Below, piece after piece: positions 43,168 through 52,391 of a stretch of DNA of 60,613 bases (positions are counted from its first letter, which is position 1; each line of letters begins with the position of its first letter). This DNA is from Brevibacterium senegalense (GTDB lineage Bacteria > Actinomycetota > Actinomycetes > Actinomycetales > Brevibacteriaceae). A program made the position numbers and the translations under genes. The notes under the pieces were generated by a model. It was not told the origin of the DNA and ran no database searches. It saw only the letters and a list, made by a program, of their open reading frames with translations. Location of the stretch: assembly GCF_000285835.1 (NCBI RefSeq), contig NZ_HE978601.1, positions 530,543 through 591,155 of the forward strand, written 5' to 3'.

Positions 43168-43599
43168 CTAGCGGCTATGCGTCAGGGCGCCTGCCTCAAC
43201 AGGGCCATTTCTTCTGGAGATATTCGACGGGCGGTCCATGGCGTGGGCCTCGCCGATGCTGGGGTAGATGAGGGAGAGCCGCGTCTCCATGGACGTGGAC
43301 GTGCCCGAACCGATCGCGGCGGGGTAGCCATACGCGCACCCCTCAGGGATACGCAGTTCGAGTTTCTCGACGACGGTACGACCACCGTACTTCTTCGTGA
43401 GCTTTCCAGTGGCGACGACAGAGGCACCGTTCTCCGTCTCTGCGGAACCCGATGCGTGGCACGGAGCGTTCCGTCCGGGCCACACACCCTCGGCGTTCAT
43501 TTGATGGGTCTTGGCCCCGCTGACTGTCGTCGCCGAACTCGGCGCCTTCCGATAGTCCATTGGCTGATCCCTCCTCTCAGCAGATGCCGGATCGAACAT
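43168..43599 (-). pseudogene. Degenerate ABC ATPase fragment in module B
   Basis: Residues ~60-130 of this frame (VVATGKLTKKYGGRTVVEKLELRIPEGCAYGYPAAIGSGTSTSMETRLSL split over the motif) follow the N-terminus of the module ATPases. Walker A GPNGSGKST is changed to PAAIGSGTST with loss of the Lys, and everything after the first ~75 residues is gone. Upstream codons (MDYRKAPSSATTVSGAKTHQ) are not ABC-like. It is a decaying partial duplicate, not a working enzyme. It lies between the AraC and DUF4190-like genes, where module A holds VanZ-RDD. Confidence 0.75.
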
Positions 43600-43607
43600 G
43601 AGGGACT

Positions 43608-44012
43608 TCAGGACTGTAGGTTCTCCAGGTATGCGAAGCCGAGCTGGACGGTGACGATTGTGTAGATGACGCAGGCCACGAAGACGACGATCGAGGCGAT
43701 GAGCGCGCCGACGCCGAGCTTCGGGGTCCCGGTGCTCAGCCGGATGCCGTTCCAGGCGGAGCCGGCGGAGATGAGCGCGAGGATGGCGGCGAAGTGGGGC
43801 AGGACGATCGCTCCCACCACGGCGACGACGCTCATGATCAGGGAGGCCCAGATCCAGGAGCGGCCGGTGCGCCGCTTGAGGCGGGGTTGGTCGGCGTCGA
43901 CCGAGGCGGACTCGGAGGCTGCCGAAGCTGCTCGGGTGGTGTCGGTGCGGCGCCAGAATTCGGGCTCTGCTTCGCTGGGGGTGCTTACGCTGGGCGTGTT
44001 GGAGTCAGACAA
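43608..44012 (-). CDS. DUF4190-like small membrane protein, module B
   Basis: A 134-residue protein with a polar Ser/Thr/Glu-rich N-terminal half, helices at IWASLIMSVVAVVGAIVLPHFAAILALISAGSAWNGIRL and LGVGALIASIVVFVACVIYTIVTV, and a short tail. It corresponds by position and layout, less by sequence, to 36772-37173. Confidence 0.6.
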   Translation of the reverse strand: MSDSNTPSVSTPSEAEPEFWRRTDTTRAASAASESASVDADQPRLKRRTGRSWIWASLIMSVVAVVGAIVLPHFAAILALISAGSAWNGIRLSTGTPKLGVGALIASIVVFVACVIYTIVTVQLGFAYLENLQS

Positions 44013-44057
44013 GGGTTTCTCCTTGTGGTGTCGTGAACTGGAAGAACTGCGTGTGTC

Positions 44058-44810
44058 TCAGGTGCGGGCGTCGCTGCGTTCGAGGACGAGGGTGTTCGCC
44101 GCTGCCAGCACGGCGGACAGAAGCAGCGATGCAACCGCGATCATGGCCAGGACGGCCAAGGTGATGTCGCCGGTGTCGGCGAAGGTCGCGGTGCCGAGCT
44201 GGGTGGCGCGGCTGACGGCGGCATAGGGGCTGACGAAGATCGCCGCGTCGAGGCCGACGACGAGCAGGAACGCGGAGAAGCCGGCTCCGAGGAACGCGAC
44301 GGCGATGGGCGCGGCGAACGACCGCATCTGCATCGACAACCACGACTGGAGCACGGCCACCGGAATGCACGCGATGACGACGACAACCGACACGGCCAGG
44401 TACTGCGGTGGCAGCCATCCGGGCAGGCCGAAGACGACCTTGCCCAGCACGAGCACCGTGGCCAGCGCGATGCCTTGCATGATCACAGCCAGCACCGCGA
44501 TGACGGCCGCTTTGGCGAGCACGATCCGCAGCGACGAGGTGGGTCCGGCCATGAGGGCGTTCCAGTTGCTGCCGCGGTGCTCAGCGCGCCAGATCAGCGA
44601 GGCGAGGATTGCGATGCCCACGGCGAGGGGGAATAGTCCGTAGAAGACCATCGAGCGCATCCACAGGGTGTTCCAACCGTCCTCCAGGCCGCGGCCGTCG
44701 ATGAAGGTCATGATCGAGCCGGAGGCGACCAGGATGATGGGCAGCAGGATGACGACGGCCCAGCTGAGTGAGCGCTTGAGCTTGATGAGTTCGGCGAAGA
44801 AGACGTTCAC
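44058..44810 (-). CDS. ABC permease, MutG/EpiG-like, module B
   Basis: A 250-residue six-helix permease. FAELIKLKRSLSWAVVILLPI and YGLFPLAVGIAILASLIWRAEHRGSNWNALMAGP match the module A and C subunits. GTG 44810 is one base after the stop of the partner permease. Confidence 0.85.
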   Translation of the reverse strand: MNVFFAELIKLKRSLSWAVVILLPIILVASGSIMTFIDGRGLEDGWNTLWMRSMVFYGLFPLAVGIAILASLIWRAEHRGSNWNALMAGPTSSLRIVLAKAAVIAVLAVIMQGIALATVLVLGKVVFGLPGWLPPQYLAVSVVVVIACIPVAVLQSWLSMQMRSFAAPIAVAFLGAGFSAFLLVVGLDAAIFVSPYAAVSRATQLGTATFADTGDITLAVLAMIAVASLLLSAVLAAANTLVLERSDART

Positions 44811-44811
44811 G

Positions 44812-45558
44812 TCAAATCTCCTGATGGTCGAACGAACGGGTGAACAGGGCGAAGACGACGGCGGCGACCAGCCCCAGCCCCGCGATGCTCGCGTAGGCGG
44901 GCGAGAAGGCGACCAGCACGCCGTCGACATACCCGGAGGCCGAGGACAGGGCGTAGTAGCCCCACGGGGTCAGGTGCGCGATCCACGCGGGTACCGCGGT
45001 GGAGAACAGGGCGAGGATGGTGCCGAGTAGGCCGATGCCGATTCCTACGAGCTGGTTCTCGATCCGGGCGGCGAGGACGATGTGCAGGGCAAGGACGACC
45101 AGGTTGACCACCAGCACGCAGAGCGTGAGTCCGATCCAGCGGCCGGCGGGCCAGGGGGCGTCAATCCCGAAGGCGAAGCCGGTTGCTGCGAACAACACGC
45201 TGGCAGAGACCGTGACTCCGGTGACGAGGAGCCCTAGGGCCAGGAGCTTCGCGCGGCACAGCCCGCCGGGGGTGAGCCCGGAAGTCGCTGAGAGGAGCCA
45301 GCCGCCGCCCTGATGCTCGGCGTCGACGTGGCGGCTCGCGATCGCTGCCAGCAGGAGCGGCGCGGCCAGGCTGAAGCCCGAGCCGATGCCGCCGAGCAAC
45401 GTGTTCCACGAGGATGCAGTGACGCGGTCGAAGTCCGGGTTGATGACCGCGGTGTACAGGCCGATCCCTGCCACGACGACGAACAGGACAGCCACGAGCA
45501 GCCACACGTGGAGGTGGCGCATTTTGGCGAACTCATTGGTCAGCACGCGTGCGTTCAC
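44812..45558 (-). CDS. ABC permease, MutE/EpiE-like, module B
   Basis: A 248-residue permease, opening NARVLTNEFAKMRHLHVWLL and carrying ASRHVDAEHQGGGWLLSATSGLTPGGLCRAK. GTG 45558 overlaps the ATPase stop. It is the partner of 44058-44810. Confidence 0.85.
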   Translation of the reverse strand: MNARVLTNEFAKMRHLHVWLLVAVLFVVVAGIGLYTAVINPDFDRVTASSWNTLLGGIGSGFSLAAPLLLAAIASRHVDAEHQGGGWLLSATSGLTPGGLCRAKLLALGLLVTGVTVSASVLFAATGFAFGIDAPWPAGRWIGLTLCVLVVNLVVLALHIVLAARIENQLVGIGIGLLGTILALFSTAVPAWIAHLTPWGYYALSSASGYVDGVLVAFSPAYASIAGLGLVAAVVFALFTRSFDHQEI

Positions 45559-46463
45559 AGCCCGCCTCCCGCGGTCAGGCCCATGAACACGCTCTCAAGG
45601 GTCTGTTCATCGCGCCGCACGCCGTGTACACCGATCGACTCACCTACGAGGGCTGCGACTACGCCGGCGACGGCGCGGTCGTCCTCGATGCCGGTGAGCC
45701 GGAGTGTCGAGTTCTCCAGCTGGCACCCGTGGGCTCTGGCGAGTGCGCCCTGTGCCCGATGCGGATCGGAGCAATCGATGAGAAGGTCCGGTGTCGCTGC
45801 GGAGAACAGTTCGTCGCGAGAACCTTGGAAGATCATCCGACCTTGGCTGAGGATGCCCAGCACCGTGGCGGTCTTGTCGATCTCCCCGAGCAGGTGGGAG
45901 GAGACCATCACGGTCACGCCGCCATCTGCCAGACGCCGGAGTAGCTCGCGGATCTCCTCGATGCCGGCCGGGTCCAGGCCGTTGGTGGGTTCGTCGAGGA
46001 TCAGGAGCTTCGGCTGCCGGGCCAGCGCCATGGCGATCCCGAGGCGTTGCTTCATACCCAGGGAGAACTCGCGCACGCGCTTGTTCATCTGGTCCTGCAT
46101 CCGCACCGTGCGGACGGCGAAATCGATGTGCTGGTCGTCGAGGTCGAGCAGGCGTTGGACAATGCGCATGTTCTCCGCGCCGGTGAGGTGCGCGTAGCCG
46201 GGCGGGGACTCGATGAGCGAGCCGATCTGCCCGAGCAGCTCGCGCCTCGTGGCGCGGTCCATTGGCCGGCCCAGCACGTGGGCCTCGCCGCTCGTGGGGC
46301 GGATGAGGGAGAGCAGCATCTTCATGGTCGTGGACTTGCCCGACCCGTTCGGGCCGAGGAACCCGTACACGCAGCCTTCCGGGATGCGCAGGTCGAGGTC
46401 CTGGACCACGGCGCGATCGCCGTACTTTTTCGTGAGCTTCTCGGTGGCAACGATGAGTGACAT
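45555..46463 (-). CDS. ABC ATP-binding protein, lantibiotic immunity type, module B
   Basis: A 302-residue ATPase with GPNGSGKST, FSLGMKQRL, LLILDEPTNGLDPAG and SSHLLGEI, and the same C-terminal auxiliary domain ending VRRDEQTLESVFMGLTAGGGL. It is intact, in contrast to the fragment at 43168. The 173-bp gap up to the regulator gene has no repeats like those of module A, so control may differ. Confidence 0.9.
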   Translation of the reverse strand: MSLIVATEKLTKKYGDRAVVQDLDLRIPEGCVYGFLGPNGSGKSTTMKMLLSLIRPTSGEAHVLGRPMDRATRRELLGQIGSLIESPPGYAHLTGAENMRIVQRLLDLDDQHIDFAVRTVRMQDQMNKRVREFSLGMKQRLGIAMALARQPKLLILDEPTNGLDPAGIEEIRELLRRLADGGVTVMVSSHLLGEIDKTATVLGILSQGRMIFQGSRDELFSAATPDLLIDCSDPHRAQGALARAHGCQLENSTLRLTGIEDDRAVAGVVAALVGESIGVHGVRRDEQTLESVFMGLTAGGGL

Positions 46464-46636
46464 GCCGTCTACTCTCGCGAGAAAGACACCATGAATCGTC
46501 TGCTTGGACGACTATCTTTTGCTACGCGATTCGCTTAGCCGCCACGGTCGCCGTAGTCATTCTGCTTACCGCGGACACCGAGACGAGCAGGCTCCGGCCC
46601 CGTCCAGCGAAGTGGAAATGATGCCTGGGCCGGACG

Positions 46637-47308
46637 TCAATTCTCGTCGGCAGAGACGAGCCCGATCTTGTATGCCATGACCACAGCTTGCACTCGGTCG
46701 CGGAGGCCAAGTTTTGCCAGGATGCGGCCGACATGCACGCGCACTGTGCTCTCGGCGATGACCAGGTCATCGGCGATCTCTCCGTTCGACAGTCCCCGCG
46801 CAATCAGTTCCAGCACTTCGCGTTCCCGCGCCGTGAGTTCCGACAGACCGGCGCGGCTCCACTCGACCTTGGGCGCCGCGTCGGGGCGCTGCGCAGCGAA
46901 CCGGTCGAGCAGTCTCCGGGTGGTGCTCGGCGCGACCACCGCATCACCGTCATGGACATGCTTGATCGCCGTGACGAGTTCTTCGAGGGGCGCGTCCTTG
47001 AGCAGGAATCCGGACGCGCCCGCCTGGATCGCGTCGTAGGCGTACTCGTCCAGGTCGAACGTCGTCAGGATGAGGACACGTGGGCCGTCGGCCTCGCGAA
47101 TCCGACGCGTCGCTTCAACCCCATCCATCCGGCGCATCCGCACGTCCATCAGCACCACGTCTGCCTCGACCGTTCGTAGCAGTTCGAGAGCAGTGGCACC
47201 GTCGTCGGCGTCACCGACGACTTCGAACTCCGGCCGGCTGCTGAGCACCATTCGGAATCCTGACCGGTACATTTCCTGGTCATCGATCAGGACAAGTCGG
47301 ATCGTCAT
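46637..47308 (-). CDS. NarL-type response regulator, module B
   Basis: A 223-residue regulator with phospho-acceptor Asp in VVLMDVRMRRMDG and HTH LTAREREVLELIARGLSNGEIADDLVIAESTVRVHV. Proline of the usual MP pair after the Asp is replaced by Arg (MRRM), a minor change. It overlaps the kinase stop (ATGA). Confidence 0.92.
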   Translation of the reverse strand: MTIRLVLIDDQEMYRSGFRMVLSSRPEFEVVGDADDGATALELLRTVEADVVLMDVRMRRMDGVEATRRIREADGPRVLILTTFDLDEYAYDAIQAGASGFLLKDAPLEELVTAIKHVHDGDAVVAPSTTRRLLDRFAAQRPDAAPKVEWSRAGLSELTAREREVLELIARGLSNGEIADDLVIAESTVRVHVGRILAKLGLRDRVQAVVMAYKIGLVSADEN

Positions 47309-48558
47309 CCCGGGCCTCCCGTCGGTAGCGTCGCATGCACCTCGAAACCCCCGCCCGGGCGCGGCCCGGTCTCCAACGATCCACCGTAGGCGGTCACTCG
47401 CTCACGCATCCCCACCAAACCATGACCGGAGCCCGCCACCGTGCGTGCCTCACTGCCTGGCTCACGACCGTCGTCTACTACCCGCAGCTCGACAACGCTG
47501 TCCAAGTAGCTGACGGTCACCGTGATCACACTCAGCAGCCGACCGCCGTGCTTGCGCGCGTTCGTCAGGGCCTCCTGCACGATCCGATACGCGGCCAGAT
47601 CGACCCCGGACGGCAGAGCGGTCGGCACGCCGGCAACGATCAGATCGACCCGCAACCCCGTCGAGCGCGTCTCCTCGATCAGCCGGTCGAGTAGTGCAAG
47701 CCCCGGTTGCGGCGCGCGCGTGGCGGCACTGTCATCGCGAAGCACATTGAGCATCCGTCGCATCTCCGTCATCGCCTCTCGCCCCGTGTCGCGCACACGC
47801 GCCATGGCCTGCCCTGCCTGTTGCGGGTTGGCTTCAACGGTCTGGGCGGCCCCATCCGCCATCACGACCATCGTTCCAAGACTGTGGGAGACGATGTCGT
47901 GAATCTCCCGGGCGATCCGCGCCCGCTCCTCAGCTGCCGCAACCAAAGCCTGGGCATCCCGTTCCCGCGCGAGCTGCGCCGCGCGCTCCTGCAATGCCTC
48001 AAATCGGGCCCGGCGACTTCGCGTGAGCATCCCGATCAGCGCAGCCAAGACATACCCGAGCATGAGCATCCCGATCTCGCCCACCCGAGCCCGGTCGTCC
48101 TGCACTACCGGCACACCTGCAACCCCCACCCATACGCAAGCCGCGATCACCGCAGGCACCGCGATTTTCCAACCGCGTCGTGTTCCCAGTGCATAGAGCA
48201 TCAATCCCAGCACGAGGACAGGAGCCAGAGAGAGACCGATCCCAGTCACGAACACCACTCCGGTGGCGAGAGCCAGGATGCAGACGAACACCACCACGAG
48301 CGACCGGCGCCGCACCACATAGAGCACGCAAATGCTCGCTGACAACGCGAGCGCCCCCCCGAACACGACGGGAGGCAACTCGCCCCAGGCGAACATGCCC
48401 GTCAGGAACATCAGATCGAGGACGAACACCGCCACTGCGATCGCAATGTCGATCAGCCGCCGGTTCTCATGCAGCCAGTGAACGGGTCGCACTCGCGACG
48501 GAGTCGACACCGAAGGCATCCCCCTCGTCCGCTGTGTCCGCTCGGCTAGGACGTTCAT
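47305..48558 (-). CDS. Sensor histidine kinase (HisKA_3), module B
   Basis: A 417-residue membrane kinase. About five helices (IDIAIAVAVFVLDLMFLTGM to VLVLGLMLYALG and IGMLMLGYVLAALIGMLT) precede IAREIHDIVSHSLGTMVVMADG and the ATPase motifs VDDGREPG and GHGLVGMRERV. The H-box differs from modules A and C (SLGTM rather than SLSVV). ATG 48558 sits just after GGAGGG; a TTG 9 bases earlier is less likely. Confidence 0.9.
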   Translation of the reverse strand: MNVLAERTQRTRGMPSVSTPSRVRPVHWLHENRRLIDIAIAVAVFVLDLMFLTGMFAWGELPPVVFGGALALSASICVLYVVRRRSLVVVFVCILALATGVVFVTGIGLSLAPVLVLGLMLYALGTRRGWKIAVPAVIAACVWVGVAGVPVVQDDRARVGEIGMLMLGYVLAALIGMLTRSRRARFEALQERAAQLARERDAQALVAAAEERARIAREIHDIVSHSLGTMVVMADGAAQTVEANPQQAGQAMARVRDTGREAMTEMRRMLNVLRDDSAATRAPQPGLALLDRLIEETRSTGLRVDLIVAGVPTALPSGVDLAAYRIVQEALTNARKHGGRLLSVITVTVSYLDSVVELRVVDDGREPGSEARTVAGSGHGLVGMRERVTAYGGSLETGPRPGGGFEVHATLPTGGPG

Positions 48559-49039
48559 GCCCTCCAACGTTACCGTGGCTCACTGACAGCGCAGTGATGA
48601 CGGCACAGGTCGGCACGCTCGCACTGTCGGCGGTGGTAGCTGTCAGCTCGACCACCTACCCAGCGCATGCGGGGGAGATGCCGCTCAGCTCACGACCAAT
48701 GATGGCCGGCGGATTGGTGGTCCTCCGCGAGTCGGATGATCTTCGAATCGAACTCGGACTCGACGGCCACATCGAGCCCCCGCATCCCGAGAACACCGAC
48801 GTCTTCACCCATGCCCAGACTCCCGACCAACGACAGAGCCCACCGCGCCACCGCGCTTCCCGAGCTTCGAGGATCAACTGGAGTGTGCTGTCTCGTATCC
48901 ATCTACAGAGCGGCCACACCTCTTGCAGATCGAGGTAGACCCAGGCTCCATCACAGCAGCTGCGACGTTGCCCGGTGGCGGGTGTCAACGCGCCGGTGGC
49001 GTTTGGACCCCATCCGCGGAGCGCGGATACCGTGGGATC
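48559..49039. other. 481-bp region without a clear gene
   Basis: Open frames exist on both strands. The leftward frame at 48690-48902 contains MRGLDVAVESEFDSKIIRLAEDHQS, which looks protein-like but matches nothing I know. A rightward frame from 48602 starts with a signal-like MTAQVGTLALSAVVAVSSTTYPAHA, but continues into Pro/Arg-rich sequence. The region separates leftward module B from the rightward PIN gene and is probably an insertion junction with decayed coding sequence. Confidence 0.3.
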
Positions 49040-50035
49040 ATGCTTCACCTGCTCGTCGACACCTCGACTTGGCTCGACCTGTCCAAGCGACGCGACGGGC
49101 AGCGGTGGATCGTCGCTCTACGCGTACTTGTCCATCAAAGTGAAGTAGACCTGATCGTGCCGTCCCTCGTGATTGACGAATACGAGCGAAATCGAGAGCG
49201 TGTCGAGGCGTCGATGACCGCAAGTGTCGCGCAGCGGTTCAAGCTTATCCGACAAGATCTCGACGACTACGGCGGCACCGACACCGAGCAGGCGCTCAGG
49301 ACTATCGAAGACCTCGCTCGCCATACGCCGCTGATCGGCGCGATGACGACCCGGAACTTCGACGAAGTTCTCGGACTGCTCCGAGGTGGCCGCACCGTCG
49401 AACCGACTGAGTCGGAGCGTCACGCGGTGGTCGAACGCGGGTTGCTGAAGCAAGCCCCCTTTCACCGCTCTCGCAACAGTGTTGCGGATGCATTGCTGAT
49501 CGAGTTGTATGCAACTGCGATTGGCGGCGTTAACCTTGCGCGCGAGCCGCATGTGTTTGTCACGTCGAACAGTGAGGACTTTTCACTCCCGCACGGAGAC
49601 AGGCGGCAACCACATCCGGATATCGCTGCAACCTTTGCGCCGGCCGGCTCAACATACGCGCTCGGAGTCGACGGACTGAATGAGGTCCTCCTCGCGCACT
49701 TTGGCTCGGAGATTGAGGAGCTCTTCGCTGAGACCGACTTTGCTGAGGAGCCGCGACGCTTGGACGAGATTATAGAAGCTGAGAAGCGGCTCTTCGACCG
49801 CATCTGGTATCACCGGTCACTGCAACACGAGTATCGGTTGCAAGATGCTGATAACCACGTCGAGATCGAGAAATTGCGCGCAATTGCTGGTCCAGGGCGA
49901 AAGCGTGTCGAGGAGAGGTACGCGCAGCCGGGAGAACTCGGTCCGTACACCGACTTCGAACTCGGCATGCTGAACGGCAAGCTGTCCGCGCTGCGGTGGG
50001 TGCTCGGCAGCGAGTGGGACTTTCTCGATACTTAG
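49040..50035 (+). CDS. PIN-domain protein (DUF4935-like)
   Basis: A 331-residue protein. The PIN fold begins HLLVDTSTWLDLSKR, whose first Asp is a metal ligand, then LIVPSLVIDEYERNR with the acidic residues of the second position, and NSVADALLIELYATAI with the third. The end of the domain is HVFVTSNSEDFS. The C-terminal ~120 residues are helical and charged (PRRLDEIIEAEKRLFDRIWYHRSLQHEY). PIN proteins are RNases in toxin-antitoxin and defence systems. No antitoxin is encoded beside it. ATG 49040 is preferred to upstream codons. AT content is higher than in its neighbours. A relaxase remnant follows 47 bp later. Confidence 0.75.
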   Translation: MLHLLVDTSTWLDLSKRRDGQRWIVALRVLVHQSEVDLIVPSLVIDEYERNRERVEASMTASVAQRFKLIRQDLDDYGGTDTEQALRTIEDLARHTPLIGAMTTRNFDEVLGLLRGGRTVEPTESERHAVVERGLLKQAPFHRSRNSVADALLIELYATAIGGVNLAREPHVFVTSNSEDFSLPHGDRRQPHPDIAATFAPAGSTYALGVDGLNEVLLAHFGSEIEELFAETDFAEEPRRLDEIIEAEKRLFDRIWYHRSLQHEYRLQDADNHVEIEKLRAIAGPGRKRVEERYAQPGELGPYTDFELGMLNGKLSALRWVLGSEWDFLDT

Positions 50036-50082
50036 CTCACGGCACCCTCGCGCCGAACATGACCGGTGTGCACCTCGTCGGC

Positions 50083-50304
50083 ATGACGGTCTCGATGCGG
50101 GTGATGTCGGCCGGCAACGGCTACAAGTACCTACTACGCTCGGTCGCTGCTGCCGATGGCGACCGGTCACTGTCTACGCCGTTGACTCGCTATTACGCGG
50201 AGGTAGGGACACCCTGGGGGAGTAAAGGTAGCTCCGTCTCGATGGCTCGTAGCCTACTCGCGCTGGGCTCTGATACGGCAGCGATGCCGGTTAGCGGCAT
50301 GTAA
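50083..50304 (+). pseudogene. MobF-type relaxase 5' fragment, copy 1
   Basis: MTVSMRVMSAGNGYKYLLRS and SLSTPLTRYYAEVGTP match the N-terminus of actinobacterial TrwC/TraA-like relaxases, whose first ~50 residues lead to the catalytic Tyr region. After GTPW the relaxase sequence stops and the frame continues GSKGSSVSMARSLL to a stop at 50304. The family normally exceeds 600 residues or more, so this is a fragment. It follows the PIN gene and precedes the module C kinase. Confidence 0.8.
50211..50241 (+). repeat. Relaxase-cargo junction repeat, copy 1
   Basis: ACCCTGG then GGGAGTAAAGGTAGCTCCGT. It matches copies at 56126, 57501 and 59230 after a 2-3 base gap. It begins at the GTP codons of the relaxase fragment and extends about 20 bp beyond relaxase homology. 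Confidence 0.65.
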
Positions 50305-50457
50305 GAGCGTCCGGTCGAGGGCACTGGCGGCGGTGGTGATCCACGAGGTCGGCGGACAGTGGGAGCCGCGCTGCAACTGATCCGCCAGAGCGTGGTGTTA
50401 CGTAGCGGGGGCTGACGTTCGTCAGCCTGCCAGACGGCAGCGATAGCATTGGGGGGC

Positions 50458-51710
50458 ATGACGGGTTCGAAGCATGGCGGGGTCGCGGACGAAGAAGGCG
50501 TCCACGCTTCGCGTGTGCTCCTCAGCGAACCTCCGGTACCGTGGTGGCAGCGCCATGCACTCCTGATCGACGCCGTCACCGTAGGCGTGGTGTTCGCCTA
50601 CAACCTCATGGTCATCGATGCTTTTACGGGTGCAGGCAAGGGCTGGGTCGCGAATGCCGCCCTCGTGGTGATTTCAGTCGTGGTGTGTGGGGCGTACGTG
50701 GTGCGGCGACAGTATCCGTTTCGTGCGTTCGCGGTGATGATTGTCGTGGCCTCCGCGCAGCTGCTGCTGAACGTGGGCGTCATGGTCGTGGACCTGTTGT
50801 TCGTCTTCATGGTGTTTTTCTGGCCAGCAGGTTCCGGTGGACCAAGAGCGCACCTGCCGCCGTCGTGGTGATGGTCTGGCTCGCAATAGCTTTGAGCCAG
50901 ATGTTCGACGATGGCCTCCGGGTGGGGTACGGCGCCATGGCACAGTTCTTGGTGGGCGTGGTAATCCTGTGGCTGGCGGGCACCATCGTTCGGGTGCGTC
51001 GCGACTACACCGAGAGCCTGCGGGAGCGCGCACGTGAGCTGGAACAGCAACGTGACACGCAGGCTCAGATCGCGGCGGCGGAGGAGCGGACCCGGATCGC
51101 GCGGGAGATCCACGATGTCGTCTCCCATAGTCTCAGCGTGGTGGTGTTCATGACTGACGGTGCTTTGTCGAGGGTCCGCACTGAACCGGCTCGCGCCGAG
51201 GAGGCCTTGGTCACGGCCCGTGATACGGGGCGACAGGCGATGACCGAGATGCGGCGCATGGTCGGAGTGCTGCGCACCTCGGAGGCGGCGCTCCTGGGAC
51301 CGCAGCCCGGCGTGGGCCAGCTTCAGGTCCTTGTCGACGAGTCCCGCGCAGCGGGGCTTCCCGCAGAGCTGAGCGTGTCGGATGAACCCGTGCCGTTGCC
51401 CGAGGGCCTCGACTTGTGCGTTTACCGGGTCGTGCAGGAAGGCCTCACGAACGCCCGCAAGCACGGCGGACCGACGCTGTCTCGGGTCGACGTCCACCTC
51501 GAATACACAAACACTGAATTAGCGGTCACCATCGCCGATGACGGGGCCGGACCGAACATGTGGCTCCCGGATGGAGCGGGGCACGGACTTGTCGGGATGC
51601 GCGAGCGCGTCACCCTGTACGGAGGAGACGTTCGCACGGGCGTGAGGAAAGGTGGCGGATTCGACCTGACGGTGACGCTGCCACTGAGTCTGAGCGGAGG
51701 AACGGAGTGA
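50458..51710 (+). pseudogene. Sensor histidine kinase (HisKA_3), module C, frameshifted
   Basis: Two overlapping frames together give a full kinase like those of modules A and B. The first (from ATG 50458) covers helices up to VVDLLFVFMVFF and then ends in PAGSGGPRAHLPPSW. The second continues with FLASRFRWTKSAPAAVVVMV, the H-box IAREIHDVVSHSLSVVVFM, VYRVVQEGLTNARKHG and GHGLVGMRERV. The switch is at a run of five T (50815-50819); one more T would restore a single frame. It may be a real null mutation, a sequencing error or, less likely, programmed -1 slippage. Otherwise it appears intact. Confidence 0.8.
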
Positions 51711-52363
51711 CGATCCGGCTCGTGCTGGTCGATGACCAGGAGATGGTACGGGCGGGGCTCCGGCTCGTGCTGGAATCACGTCCGGGGATCGAGATCGTCG
51801 GTGAGGCCGATGACGGAGACACCGCGGTCGATCTGGTGCAGCAGATCGATGCCGATGTCGTGCTGATGGACGTGCGGATGCCGCGGATGAACGGCGTTGA
51901 GGCGACCCGCAGGATTTGCGCGGCGGGCGGGCCGCGGGTGCTGATCCTGACCACGTTCGATCTTGATGAGTACGCTTACGACGCGCTCCAGGCTGGCGCG
52001 TCGGGGTTCTTGCTCAAGGAGACCCCGACGGACGGTATTGCAGAGGCGATCGGACATGTCCATCACGGCGATGCCGTCGTGGCTCCGAGCACCACGCGGC
52101 GACTGTTGGACCACTTCACCGCCTCGAAGCCGGCGCGCCCCGCGCGGTCCTTCGCGATGAACGCCCGTCTGGACGAGCTGACATCGCGCGAGCACGAGAT
52201 CCTGCGACTGTTGGCCCAGGGCTTGTCGAACGCTGAGATCGCCGAATCCCTGGTGATCGCGGAGAACACGGTGAAGACCCATGTCTCCCGCATTCTGATG
52301 AAGCTTGACCTACGAGACCGGGTGCAGGCCGTCGTCCTCGCCTACCAGCACGACCTCGCCTGA
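51707..52363 (+). CDS. NarL-type response regulator, module C
   Basis: A 218-residue regulator with phospho-acceptor Asp in VVLMDVRMPRMNG, Lys in GFLLKETP and HTH LTSREHEILRLLAQGLSNAEIAESLVIAENTVKTHV. GTG 51707 overlaps the kinase stop (GTGA). If the kinase is dead, the regulator may depend on cross-talk with modules A or B. Confidence 0.92.
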   Translation: MTIRLVLVDDQEMVRAGLRLVLESRPGIEIVGEADDGDTAVDLVQQIDADVVLMDVRMPRMNGVEATRRICAAGGPRVLILTTFDLDEYAYDALQAGASGFLLKETPTDGIAEAIGHVHHGDAVVAPSTTRRLLDHFTASKPARPARSFAMNARLDELTSREHEILRLLAQGLSNAEIAESLVIAENTVKTHVSRILMKLDLRDRVQAVVLAYQHDLA

Positions 52364-52391
52364 ACCTACGAACCTGGAGGCAGGGGTTCCG

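Noticed and set aside
43420..43599. Ser/Thr-rich N-terminal extension of the ABC fragment as a lanthipeptide precursor
   Set aside because: It has a single Cys, no leader motif such as FNLD, no ribosome site of note, and no lanthionine synthetase gene anywhere in the window.
48656..49048. 130-residue leftward ORF upstream of the PIN gene
   Set aside because: Trp/Arg/Ser-rich without domain or ribosome site; it overlaps the PIN start antisense.
50815..50820. Programmed -1 frameshift signal in the module C kinase
   Set aside because: The site GTTTTTC is not a classical X-XXY-YYZ heptamer, the paralogous kinases are encoded in one frame, and no strong downstream structure was identified. A mutation or read error is simpler.
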